The notes under the pieces are model-generated. The model had not been told where the DNA came from. It did no database searches and worked only from the letters and a program-made list of their open reading frames with translations. DNA of 64,000 bases from Rathayibacter caricis DSM 15933 (GTDB lineage Bacteria > Actinomycetota > Actinomycetes > Actinomycetales > Microbacteriaceae): contig NZ_PZPL01000001.1 in NCBI RefSeq assembly GCF_003044275.1, forward strand, positions 3,348,001 through 3,412,000, read 5' to 3'. The position numbers and the translations under genes were made by a program. Below, one piece after another: positions 9,059 through 18,839 of this stretch; positions within the stretch are counted from its first letter, which is position 1, and the number at the start of each line of letters is the position of its first letter.

Positions 9059-10236
9059 GCCGACACCTCCGCGAGCTCGCGCTCGGCCTCGAGCGGCGGT
9101 TGCGCGACGACCTCACCGCGGCGCCCGGTGGCGTCGCGGTGCGCGAGCTCCTGCCGCACGAGCGGGATGAGGTAGCGGCCGTAGTCGATCGCGTCGTCGA
9201 GGTTGTCGTACCCGCGGATCGAGATCAGGTCGGCGCCCAGGTCGACGTAGTCGAGGATCGCCGCCGCCACCGTCTCGGGCGTGCCGACGAGCGCCGTCGA
9301 GGCGCCCTGCGCTCCGGTGGCCGTCGCGGTCGGGGTCCAGAGCGCGCGGTCGTGCAGATCCTTGCGCTTCGCGATGTCGAGCAGGCGCTGGGACCCCACG
9401 TTCGCCGGGCCCGAGGCGCCGGGCGTCTGGACCCACAGCCCCTTCTCGCCCTTGCGCGGGGTCCCGGTCGTCGCCGAGCGCCCCTGCAGGATCCCGAGGA
9501 TGCGGTGCGCCTTCTCCCAGGCGAGCTCCTCGGTCGGCGCGATGATCGGGCGGAACGTGACCCACGTGCGCGGCGCGTCCGCACGCCCGGCCGCGAGGGC
9601 CGCGTCCGCGATCCGGTCGATCTGCTGCTGCGTGTCGGCCAGGGGCTCGCCCCACAGGCCGAAGATGTCGGCGAGAGCCCCGCCCTGCCGGTAGGCCTCG
9701 TCGCTCGATCCGCCGACCGAGACCGGGATGTCGCCGCGCACCGGGCGCACCCGGGAGACGAAGTCCTCGAACCGGTAGTAGCGGCCGTCGTGGTCGAACG
9801 GCTCGGTCGCCGACCAGACGCGACGCAGGATCCGGATGTACTCCTCCTGCCGCGCGTAGCGCTCCGCCTTGCCGAGGCGGTCGCCCTCGCGGGCCTGCTC
9901 GTGGTCGCTCCCCCCGGCGATGAAATGCACGACGGCGCGGCCGCCCGACAGCTGGTCGAGGGTGGCGAGCGCCTTGGCCGCGACGGTCGGGTACACCGTG
10001 TTCGGGCGCAGGGCCACGATCGGCTTCAGGTGCTCGGTGTACTGCGTCACCGCCGCGGCGATCGTGAACGGGTCGTGCCCGGCCGAGCCGTACGGGACGA
10101 GGGTGTAGTCGAAGCCGCCCTCCTCGAGGATCCGGGAGTAGCGGCGCAGGTGGGCGACGTCGACCGCGCTCTCGGTGAGGCCGTTGACCTCGTTCGAGCG
10201 GTTGACGTTGATGGCGGAGATGAACTCGACGACCAC
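9055..10236 (-). CDS. LLM-class flavin-dependent monooxygenase, SsuD-like
   Basis: 393 residues, bacterial-luciferase-like TIM barrel. Segments typical of alkanesulfonate monooxygenase relatives are present: LRPNTVYPTVAAKALATLDQ, SGGRAVVHFIAGGSD, GDRLGKAERYARQEEYI and the DGRYYRFEDF loop. These enzymes use FMNH2 and O2 to cleave C-S bonds or oxidise related substrates. No flavin reductase gene is visible in the operon, so reduced flavin would have to come from elsewhere. It is the first enzyme of the operon, starting at a GTG preceded by GAAAGGA. About 207 nt lie between it and a short Cys-containing leader ORF. Confidence 0.88.
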   Translation of the reverse strand: MVVEFISAINVNRSNEVNGLTESAVDVAHLRRYSRILEEGGFDYTLVPYGSAGHDPFTIAAAVTQYTEHLKPIVALRPNTVYPTVAAKALATLDQLSGGRAVVHFIAGGSDHEQAREGDRLGKAERYARQEEYIRILRRVWSATEPFDHDGRYYRFEDFVSRVRPVRGDIPVSVGGSSDEAYRQGGALADIFGLWGEPLADTQQQIDRIADAALAAGRADAPRTWVTFRPIIAPTEELAWEKAHRILGILQGRSATTGTPRKGEKGLWVQTPGASGPANVGSQRLLDIAKRKDLHDRALWTPTATATGAQGASTALVGTPETVAAAILDYVDLGADLISIRGYDNLDDAIDYGRYLIPLVRQELAHRDATGRRGEVVAQPPLEAERELAEVSA

Positions 10237-10276
10237 GGTGGGTCCTTTCGGAGGGTGCGTGCGGGCACGGCGGAGA

Positions 10277-10294
10277 GACCTCGCTGCGGAGGTC
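10277..10294 (-). other. Stem-loop just upstream of the LLM gene
   Basis: A perfect 6-bp inverted repeat (GACCTC-N6-GAGGTC) lies about 40 nt before the GTG start of the monooxygenase gene, in the untranslated stretch after the leader ORF. It has no U-tract. It could be one arm of an attenuation or translation-control structure, but no complete terminator/antiterminator pair could be drawn by eye. The remainder of 10297-10443 shows no gene. Confidence 0.3.
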
Positions 10295-10443
10295 GGAGGC
10301 GCCCGGGAGCGGGGCGCGGAGGGATTCGGGCCGGACCGGAGGTCGCGACTCGACAGGTGCGACGGAGCGAGCGCTCGAGGCGCCGCGCGTCGGACGGAGC
10401 GGCTGGAGCGGAACGCCCGGAGGGGCGCGTCAGCAGCGGTGCG

Positions 10444-10596
10444 TCAGACGGAGGCCGGACAGGAACATCCGCGCACCGACGCGAAGGTGTTCCCGTCCTG
10501 GCGCATTCGCGCGGGGATCGCTCCGTCGACTCCGCGGGGCGTCGCACGGCGGGCGCCGAGGGGCGCGGCCGGGGCGAGAGCACGGGAGGAGGTCAT
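10444..10596 (-). CDS. Putative 50-residue leader peptide with CSC motif upstream of the monooxygenase/importer operon
   Basis: A 50-codon ORF begins at an ATG seven bases after a TAGCGT -10 candidate, so it could be translated from the very 5' end of the mRNA. Its last residues are VRGCSCPASV, and both Cys codons are TGT, unusual for this GC content. No homology is recognised. The position between promoter and operon, plus two Cys codons near the stop, fits a Cys-responsive leader of the sort described upstream of actinobacterial sulfur genes. An alternative start is the in-frame ATG at residue 31, which would give 20 residues. It may equally be a chance ORF in GC-rich DNA. Confidence 0.4.
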   Translation of the reverse strand: MTSSRALAPAAPLGARRATPRGVDGAIPARMRQDGNTFASVRGCSCPASV

Positions 10597-10602
10597 GGGC
10601 TC

Positions 10603-10638
10603 GACGCTACGGGGAGCCGTGTCGGGGCGTCCAACGAT
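10603..10638 (-). promoter_or_regulatory. Promoter candidate for the leader ORF and operon
   Basis: Reading the minus strand, TTGGAC is followed about 19 bp later by TAGCGT, which lies seven bases before the ATG of the leader ORF. The same TAGCGT-N7-start arrangement is seen before the TPR gene at 21871. The spacer is slightly long. Confidence 0.45.
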
Positions 10639-10654
10639 GATTCCGGATGCGTTC

Positions 10655-10673
10655 CGATCGGCACTCCCGATCG
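10655..10673. promoter_or_regulatory. LysR-type operator (ATC-N9-GAT within a 19-bp palindrome)
   Basis: The palindrome CGATCGG-N5-CCGATCG contains the LysR-type box T-N11-A (ATC-N9-GAT). Its centre is about 68 bp before the expected transcription start of the leader ORF, where LysR activators place their recognition site. It lies directly behind the lysR gene. It sits inside a larger inverted repeat, CCAACGAT at 10631-10638 and ATCGTTGG at 10670-10677, whose proximal arm touches the -35 region. Confidence 0.6.
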
Positions 10674-10718
10674 TTGGTAACTTCCCGACTTGTTCGCGTG
10701 CGCCCGGCGTGGGAGCCC

Positions 10719-11612
10719 TCACTTGCGGGCCTCGGCGGGCACCGGCGTCGGTCTCGAGCGGACCGCTCCGAAGACCTCGGCGAGCGCCGCGAGCGCGGTC
10801 TCCTCGATGTCCGGGGCCAGGCCGCGGCGCGAGACGAGCCGGAGGTTGACCGATCCGAGTGCGGGCAGATCGCGGCGCACCTCGAGCCCCTCGGCGAGCG
10901 TGCCCGTGTGGGCGGTAGGCAGGGCGGCGACTCCGATGCCGGCGCGGGCCGCGGCGATCACGCCCTCGAGCCCGGCCGACTCGGCGACCACGTGCACCTC
11001 GTGCCCGAACGCTCCGAGCTGCTGGAGGGCCCTCCGGCGCATCCCGCAGGGTTCGGAGTAGGCGACGAGCGGCAGGGGGACGCCCTCGGGGGCCTCCCAT
11101 CCGGGCGCTGCGTACCAGTCCAGCGGGAGCGTGGCCACCTGGCGGCCCGGGAGGTCGCCGCCGACTCCGAGGATCAGCGCGAGGTCCACGACTCCGCGGG
11201 CCACCGCCCCCGCCAGCTGGGTCGAGCGGTCGAGCGTGAAGCTGACGGGTCGGTCGTCGAACGCGCGGCGCAGCGTCCCGAGCAGGCTCGGGAGCAGCTG
11301 CTCGGCGGCCGGCTCGGTGAGCCCCAGCGCGAGCGGGTTCTCGGTCGCGGCGTCGAGCGTCTCGAGCGCGTCGTCGTGGACGGCGAGGATCCGCCGGGCC
11401 TGCACGAGCAGGCGCTCGCCGGCCGGGGTGAAGCGCGCCTTCCGCCCGGCCTTCTCGATGAAGGTCCGCTCGAGGCGGCGCTCGAGCGTGCGCACGTGCT
11501 GCGACACCGTGGGCTGGCTGATGTGCAGGGCGACCGCCGCGCGGCCGAAGCCGCCGCAGTCGGCGATCGCCACGAGCGTGCGCAGGTGGACGATGTCGAG
11601 GGTCTCCGGCAT
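10719..11612 (-). CDS. LysR-family transcriptional regulator
   Basis: 297 residues. The N-terminal winged helix (residues 1-65) reads LVAIADCGGFGRAAVALHIS then QPTVSQHVRTLERRL, the canonical LysR HTH. A periplasmic-binding-protein-like effector domain covers about 90-295, including FTLDRSTQLAGAVARGVVDLALI. The gene points towards the monooxygenase/importer operon; a LysR-type box and promoter lie in the gap after its stop. It is therefore the likely activator of that operon. The effector is unknown; sulfur-starvation LysRs such as CysB/Cbl are a functional analogy only. Confidence 0.9.
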   Translation of the reverse strand: MPETLDIVHLRTLVAIADCGGFGRAAVALHISQPTVSQHVRTLERRLERTFIEKAGRKARFTPAGERLLVQARRILAVHDDALETLDAATENPLALGLTEPAAEQLLPSLLGTLRRAFDDRPVSFTLDRSTQLAGAVARGVVDLALILGVGGDLPGRQVATLPLDWYAAPGWEAPEGVPLPLVAYSEPCGMRRRALQQLGAFGHEVHVVAESAGLEGVIAAARAGIGVAALPTAHTGTLAEGLEVRRDLPALGSVNLRLVSRRGLAPDIEETALAALAEVFGAVRSRPTPVPAEARK

Positions 11613-11674
11613 GCTGCGAGGCTAGACAGGCGCTCGCCGCGGAGCGACCCGGAGCGCAACACGGCGACACGGCG

Positions 11675-11716
11675 ACGCCCTCCCCCGCAGGGCCGGGGCC
11701 GGGCGGAGGAGGGCGT
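11675..11716 (-). terminator. Hairpin after the MFS gene
   Basis: ACGCCCTCC and GGAGGGCGT form a 9-bp stem about 10 nt after the stop of the MFS exporter gene. There is no clear U-tract, so terminator function is only likely. Confidence 0.45.
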
Positions 11717-11726
11717 GCGGCGTCGA

Positions 11727-13226
11727 TCAGTGCGCGAGCACGGGCTCCGCGGTCGGCGCCGCCGCCACGGCGGAGCGCCGGCGGAAGAGCAGCACCGACA
11801 GCACGGCGCCGAGCGCGAAGAAGCCGGCGCCCCATCCGTACGCCACGGCGTAGCTCTGCACCGCGGCCTCGGCGGCGACCGCCGCGGTGACCGGCGAGTT
11901 CGCGGCCAGGTAGTCGGTGACCGCGGTCGCGGCGAGCGTGTTCAGCAGGGCGGTGCCGATCGATCCGCCGACCTGCTGGCTCGTGTTGACCATCGCCGAG
12001 GCGACGCCGGCGAAGCGCGGATCGACACCGCGCGTCGCCGTCTGCATCGACCCAGGCATGATCGAGCCCATCGCGAAGCCGAGCACCATGAGCGCCGGCA
12101 GCACGTCGGCCGCGTAGGCGCTGCCGAGGTCCAGGCGGGTGAGCAGGAGCATGCCGACCACTCCGAGCACCATGCCGAACGGCACCATGATCTTCGGGCC
12201 GAAGCGCGGCAGCAGCAGGTTGGTCGAGAGCTGGGCCGCGAGGACGAGCATGCCGATCATCGGGAGGAACGACAGCCCGGTGCGGATCGGCGAGTAGCCC
12301 AGCGAGACCTGCAGGTAGTAGGTGACGAAGAGGAAGATGCCGAACATCCCGGCGCCCGCGATCAGCACCGAGAGGTAGGCGGCGCCACGGTCGCGGTCGA
12401 GCACGATCGGCAGCGGCAGGAGCGGGTGCTCGGTCGTGCGCTGACGCTGCACGAAGGCGGCCAGCAGCACCACCGCCGCGGCGAGGGGCACCCACGTCAT
12501 CGGCGAGTCCCAGCCGTCGGTCTCGGCGTTCGCGAAGCCGAAGACCAGGCCGAACAGCGCACCCGAGACCAGCAGGGTGCCGGGCACGTCGAGGCGGGGA
12601 CGCGGACCGGTGCGGTCGATCGGCGGCACGAACACGATCGCGCCGATCACGGCGACGACCGCGATCACGACGTTGATGTAGAGGTTCCAGCGCCAGTCGA
12701 AGCTCTCGGTGAGCACTCCGCCCAGGAGGAGTCCGACCGCGCCGCCCGCGCCGGCGATCGCACCGAAGACGCCGAACGCGCGCGCCCGCTCCTTCGGCAC
12801 GGTGAACGTCGTGGTGAGCACCGCGAGGGCGGTGGGAGCGAGGAGCGCGCCGAACACGCCCTGCAGCGCGCGGGCCGCGATCAGCAGCTCGAAGGTGCCG
12901 GCGGCCCCGCCGAGAGCGGAGGCGATCGCGAAGCCGATCAGGCCGATCACGAACGTGCGCTTGCGCCCGAGCAGGTCCGAGAGGCGGCCGCCGAGCAGGA
13001 GGAGGCTGCCGAAGGCGAGCGAGTAGGCGGTGACGACCCACTGGCGGTCGCCGTCCGAGAAGCCGAGGTCAGCCTGCGCGGCGGGGAGGGCGATGTTCAC
13101 GACGGTCGAGTCGAGGACGACCATCAGCTGGGCGAGGCCGACGGCCACGAGGGTCCACCAGCGGCGGTTCGAGGGGGCCGCGGCCGCGGAGGCGGCGGGC
13201 ACCGGCAGGGAGGAGGTCTGCGTCAT
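11727..13226 (-). CDS. MFS drug exporter, DHA2 (EmrB/QacA) family, 14 TM
   Basis: 499 residues. Motif A-type GGRLSDLLGRKRTFVIG follows TM2, and the DHA2 TM1 signature LMVVLDSTVVNIALPA is near the N-terminus. Hydrophobic segments fit 14 helices, making it a proton-driven multidrug exporter. The start was set at MTQTSS; an ATG four codons upstream is also possible. A divergent tetR gene begins 146 bp away and probably represses it. The closely spaced GTATAT suggests a -10 box close to the start codon. Confidence 0.9.
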   Translation of the reverse strand: MTQTSSLPVPAASAAAAPSNRRWWTLVAVGLAQLMVVLDSTVVNIALPAAQADLGFSDGDRQWVVTAYSLAFGSLLLLGGRLSDLLGRKRTFVIGLIGFAIASALGGAAGTFELLIAARALQGVFGALLAPTALAVLTTTFTVPKERARAFGVFGAIAGAGGAVGLLLGGVLTESFDWRWNLYINVVIAVVAVIGAIVFVPPIDRTGPRPRLDVPGTLLVSGALFGLVFGFANAETDGWDSPMTWVPLAAAVVLLAAFVQRQRTTEHPLLPLPIVLDRDRGAAYLSVLIAGAGMFGIFLFVTYYLQVSLGYSPIRTGLSFLPMIGMLVLAAQLSTNLLLPRFGPKIMVPFGMVLGVVGMLLLTRLDLGSAYAADVLPALMVLGFAMGSIMPGSMQTATRGVDPRFAGVASAMVNTSQQVGGSIGTALLNTLAATAVTDYLAANSPVTAAVAAEAAVQSYAVAYGWGAGFFALGAVLSVLLFRRRSAVAAAPTAEPVLAH

Positions 13227-13241
13227 GAAGGAGAACATATA

Positions 13242-13291
13242 CGAGACCGGGCGGTTCCGATACTGATAAGTCTCGAAACTTTCCGGTTCCG
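13242..13291. promoter_or_regulatory. Divergent control region between MFS exporter and tetR
   Basis: Two exact copies of CGGTTCCG (13252-13259 and 13284-13291) lie 32 bp apart, about three helical turns. Between and around them is an inverted repeat CGAGAC (13242-13247) / GTCTCG (13270-13275). Either could be the TetR operator; the GTATAT -10 candidate of the exporter lies beside it. Confidence 0.45.
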
Positions 13292-13372
13292 CAATCCGCA
13301 GCATCCTGACCTACCCTGGAGCGACGAGCCGCCCGGACGGACGGCCGCCCACATCAGACAGGAGACGCTGCG

Positions 13373-14002
13373 ATGACGCCGCCCCCTCCCCCCGCCGTCG
13401 GCATCGACGCCCCCGCCCGCCCCGGTCGCCGCCGCGATCCGAGCCGCGACGGCGAGATCCTCGCAGCCGCGCTCGACGTGCTCGCCGAGACCGGCTACGA
13501 CGGCATGACGATCGACATGGTCGCCGCTCGCGCCCGCGCCGGCAAGGCGACGCTCTACCGCCGCTGGGACTCCAAGGCCGAGCTCGTCGTCGACGCTCTC
13601 GCCTGCCTCAAGGGCGCCGACCTCGCACCGGACCGCCTCCCTGACACCGGCACCCTGCGCGGCGACCTCGTCGCCCTCATCCGGCCGCAGACCATCGAGG
13701 ACGCCGAGCGCAAGCTCCGCATCATGGCCGGCGTCGTCGCCATGATCTCGAAGTCGCCCGAGCTCTCGGACGCCGTCCGCGCCGCGATCATCGAACCGCG
13801 GGCCGAGGCGAACCGCATCCTGATGCGCCGGGCGATCGACCGCGGCGAGATCCCCTCGGACGTCGACGTCGAGACCCTCGCGCTCGTCACGCCCTCGATG
13901 GTCGCCTACCGCGTGCTGCTGCTGCGCATCCCGGTCGACCGCGCGTTCCTCCTGTCGCTGATCGACGGGATCGTGCTGCCGGCGGTCGGGCTGGGGCGCT
14001 AG
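13373..14002 (+). CDS. TetR-family regulator, probable repressor of the adjacent MFS exporter
   Basis: 209 residues. A Pro-rich N-terminal tail of about 25 residues precedes the HTH (ILAAALDVLAETGYDGMTIDMVAARARAGKATLYRRW, residues 29-65). The C-terminal ligand domain resembles the TetR_C group often called AcrR-like. A CAGGAGA ribosome site lies before the ATG. The divergent arrangement with the DHA2 exporter implies drug-responsive autoregulation; the ligand cannot be predicted. Confidence 0.88.
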   Translation: MTPPPPPAVGIDAPARPGRRRDPSRDGEILAAALDVLAETGYDGMTIDMVAARARAGKATLYRRWDSKAELVVDALACLKGADLAPDRLPDTGTLRGDLVALIRPQTIEDAERKLRIMAGVVAMISKSPELSDAVRAAIIEPRAEANRILMRRAIDRGEIPSDVDVETLALVTPSMVAYRVLLLRIPVDRAFLLSLIDGIVLPAVGLGR

Positions 14003-14128
14003 GACCACGACCAGCCGTTCCACTTCGCCCAGGAGTGCGGTGCCGACGACGATGCGGGGTGATCCGACGCAGGACCGGGAACGGCCCGCCACCTGGAGGG
14101 GGCGAGCCGTTACCGACGGCGATCCCGG

Positions 14129-15682
14129 TCAGTAGTCGTACGACTCGCAGGCCGTGCCGTCGTTGTCCCCGTCCAGGCGTCCCGGGTCCCCGTACGCCCT
14201 GTAACGGAGGAACCACGCCTGAGCAGCGGGTTGCGAGGGAAAATCCCCGCAGTTGACGATGTCACCGGGGTTCCCGTCAGGTGCAGGTGAAGGTCCCGGT
14301 GCCGGTGCCGGTGCCGGTGCCGGAACCGGACGGTTGCTCTGCCACAGCGGCCGGCCCGACGTCGAGTAGATGACGAGGTTGCCGTCGTTCTGCATGACCA
14401 TGCGGGCGCCCGCGTTCCCGCTCGTGGCCGACTGCCAGACCGGTCGGTTCGCGGGGCTGTAGACGACGGCGTTGCCGTCCGCCTGCATCACGAGACGGCT
14501 GCCGGCCGCGGAGGTGCCGGTGAACCAGCGGACCGCGCCGCGGCTGTAGACGACGAGATTTCCGTCCGCCTGCATCGCGGCCTCACTGCCGCCGTCCGCC
14601 GAGCGCAGACCCCGCCCGGACGCGAGCTCGCTGCCGGAGGTGAGGACGTCGGCGATCACCGGAGCGGGAGGCGCCGGCGGGGCGGGCGGCACGTACGTGG
14701 ACCACAGCGGACGACCGGTGGTGGAGTAGATCACCAGGTTTCCGTCGTTCTGCATCACCAGGCGGGCCCCGGCGTTGCCGCTCGTGCCCGACTGCCAGCG
14801 GACTCCTCCGGCCGCGGCGTAGACCACGGCGTTGCCGTCCCTCTGCATCACGAGGCGGTTCCCGGGACCCGAGAGGCCCGAGTTCCAGTTCACACCGCCG
14901 CGCCCGTAGACGACGAAATTCCCGTCGGCCTGCATGACCGCCTGGGAGCCCCCGTCACCGGAGGTGAGCCGCTGGTCGGAGCGCAGCTCGCCGCCTCCCT
15001 GGAGCGTGTCTCCGACCACGGCAGGCGGCGGCGCCTGGTACCCCGTCGCCCAGGCGGGCGAGCCGTCGGCTCGGTAGATCACGAGGTTGCCGTCGCTCTG
15101 CATGACCAGGCCGACTCCCGGGTTGCCGCCGGTGCCCGAATTCCAGACCGCGGAGTTCGAGGATGAGTAGACGACGAGGTTGCCGTCCGCCTGCAGGACG
15201 ATCCGCGACCCGGCGACGGAGGTGCCCGTGTACCAGACCGGGCGGTTCGAAGCGTCGTAGACGACCGCGTTGCCGTCCGTCTGCATCACGAAGCGGAAGG
15301 CGCCGTTGGCGGAGACCAGTGACTCCCCCGCGGCGAGGGCTCCGTCGGCGACGAGTCGATCACCGGGCACCGCCGGCGGTCGAGGGGGCGTGGGGGCGGG
15401 AGGTCGAGTGGGAACCGGAGCCGGGCCTGGTGTCCGCGTCGGCGCGACGGTCGGAGTGGGAGTCGCCGTCGGAGTGGGAGTCGCCGTCCCGGTCGGTTCG
15501 GCCGTCGCGGTCGGCTCCGCAGTGGGCTCCGGCGCCTCGGTGGGCTCGCCCGTCGGCTCGGAGGTGGGCGCGACGATCGCGGGGAGTGCCGAGGCGGTGG
15601 GGGCCAGGGAGGCGATCCCTCCGATCGCGATCAGACAGGACAGGGTGATCGCGGTGACGCGAGGATGGTGCGGCTGGGGCAC
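14129..15682 (-). CDS. Secreted protein with three bulb-type mannose-lectin domains and a C-terminal Excalibur domain
   Basis: 517 residues with GTG start and GGAAAGG ribosome site. A signal peptide (about 1-32) is followed by a Thr/Pro/Glu-rich linker to residue 105. Three B_lectin domains follow (about 106-215, 222-331, 341-450), each with three sugar-site motifs QxDGNxVxY. All nine are intact, with Gln at 134, 164, 195, 251, 280, 311, 371, 400 and 431. The C-terminus (about 473-517) is an Excalibur-type calcium site with CGDF and DGDNDGTACE. It should bind mannose-containing glycans outside the cell; cell-wall retention, plant-surface binding or a bacteriocin-like role are all possible. 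No enzymatic domain is present. Confidence 0.9.
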   Translation of the reverse strand: MPQPHHPRVTAITLSCLIAIGGIASLAPTASALPAIVAPTSEPTGEPTEAPEPTAEPTATAEPTGTATPTPTATPTPTVAPTRTPGPAPVPTRPPAPTPPRPPAVPGDRLVADGALAAGESLVSANGAFRFVMQTDGNAVVYDASNRPVWYTGTSVAGSRIVLQADGNLVVYSSSNSAVWNSGTGGNPGVGLVMQSDGNLVIYRADGSPAWATGYQAPPPAVVGDTLQGGGELRSDQRLTSGDGGSQAVMQADGNFVVYGRGGVNWNSGLSGPGNRLVMQRDGNAVVYAAAGGVRWQSGTSGNAGARLVMQNDGNLVIYSTTGRPLWSTYVPPAPPAPPAPVIADVLTSGSELASGRGLRSADGGSEAAMQADGNLVVYSRGAVRWFTGTSAAGSRLVMQADGNAVVYSPANRPVWQSATSGNAGARMVMQNDGNLVIYSTSGRPLWQSNRPVPAPAPAPAPGPSPAPDGNPGDIVNCGDFPSQPAAQAWFLRYRAYGDPGRLDGDNDGTACESYDY

Positions 15683-15805
15683 GGGCGGGCCTTTCCGAGG
15701 CGGAGGAGGAAGGGACGCTCGTCGTCGAGCCGTCCTGGGCGGAGCCTGGCATGCGCAGGTGGAGCCCGTCCACTCGACCGCGGGGAAACGCTCAGCGCCG
15801 GTGTG

Positions 15806-18144
<2,339 letters not shown>

Positions 18145-18161
18145 CGCGACACCGCACGACG

Positions 18162-18202
18162 GGAACCCCCTGGCGCCTCTCCGGAGCGTGCCGGGGGGTT
18201 CC
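18162..18202 (+). terminator. Terminator hairpin after argG
   Basis: GGAACCCCCTGGC (18162-18174) pairs with GCCGGGGGGTTCC (18190-18202), a 13-bp stem with one G-T wobble, 18 nt after the argG stop. It is followed by TCCGTTCC rather than a clean T-run. It separates argG from the convergent tetR gene. Confidence 0.7.
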
Positions 18203-18234
18203 TCCGTTCCGGGGCCCGCCGCGAGATGCCCGGG

Positions 18235-18822
18235 TCAGGAGGCGGGACCGCGCACCAGGGCGAGCGCCGCGTCCACCGTCGCCACCGACTGAACGGAGTC
18301 GACCCGGGCGAGCACCAGCGCGGCGACCAGCAGCGACACGAGCACGTCGGCCTGGCCCGAGCGTCGAGCGGAGGCGGCGTGCGGCCAGAGCGCGTCGGCG
18401 CCGGCGCGCATCGCCCGCAGCAGCTCCGCCCGGTAGTCCGCGATCACCTCGCGCACCGCCTCGTCCCGCGCGATCGGCGCGGCCGCGGCGTTCAGCAGGA
18501 GGCAGCCGCTGCGGGCGGAGATCGTCCGCGCATCGCTCAGGGCGGCCCGGAGCCCCGTGAAGTACCCCTCCAGCGCGTCCGGAGCGACACCGTCGGCCCG
18601 CAACGGCGCGAGCCGCGGTCGCACCACCTCGTCGAGGTAGCTCTGCACGGCCGCATCGAAGAGCCCTCGCTTACTGCCGAACGCGTGGTAGAGGCTGGAG
18701 CGGCGCAGCCCGGTCGCCGCCTCGAGCTCGGGGACGGACGCCTCCTCGAAGCCGCGCTCCCAGAACACCGATCGCGCGGCGCGCACGACCTCGTCGGTGT
18801 CGAACCCCTGCGTGCGTCCCAC
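18235..18822 (-). CDS. TetR-family regulator
   Basis: 195 residues. The HTH at about residues 9-50 (VVRAARSVFWERGFEEASVPELEAATGLRRSSLYHAFGSKRGLF) is of the YcdC/YxaF-like TetR class, with a C-terminal TetR_C domain containing SARSGCLLLNAA. It is divergent from the DUF1304 gene. A CATAAT -10 box overlaps one of two 13-bp repeated operator candidates in the gap, indicating autoregulation plus control of the divergent genes. Confidence 0.9.
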   Translation of the reverse strand: MGRTQGFDTDEVVRAARSVFWERGFEEASVPELEAATGLRRSSLYHAFGSKRGLFDAAVQSYLDEVVRPRLAPLRADGVAPDALEGYFTGLRAALSDARTISARSGCLLLNAAAAPIARDEAVREVIADYRAELLRAMRAGADALWPHAASARRSGQADVLVSLLVAALVLARVDSVQSVATVDAALALVRGPAS

Positions 18823-18839
18823 GGAAGCCCTCTTTCTGT

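Noticed and set aside
6224..9175. Plus-strand open frame of 983 codons opposite the importer operon
   Set aside because: High-GC shadow of the minus-strand lipoprotein and acyl-CoA-dehydrogenase-like genes; composition is Arg/Gly/Asp/Val-rich without any domain, while the opposite strand encodes recognisable families throughout.
10047..10583. Minus-strand 178-codon frame overlapping the LLM gene start and leader region
   Set aside because: It is out of frame with the recognised LLM gene, is Arg/Pro/Ser-rich without any motif, and conflicts with the leader/promoter layout.
14330..15290. Long-range repeated segments suggesting a mobile or recombining element
   Set aside because: They are the internally repeated lectin domains of one gene, in frame and diverged at the codon level.
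15420..15530. Short tandem repeats resembling a repeat array
   Set aside because: They encode the Thr/Pro-rich linker of the lectin protein and have no spacer structure; not a CRISPR array.
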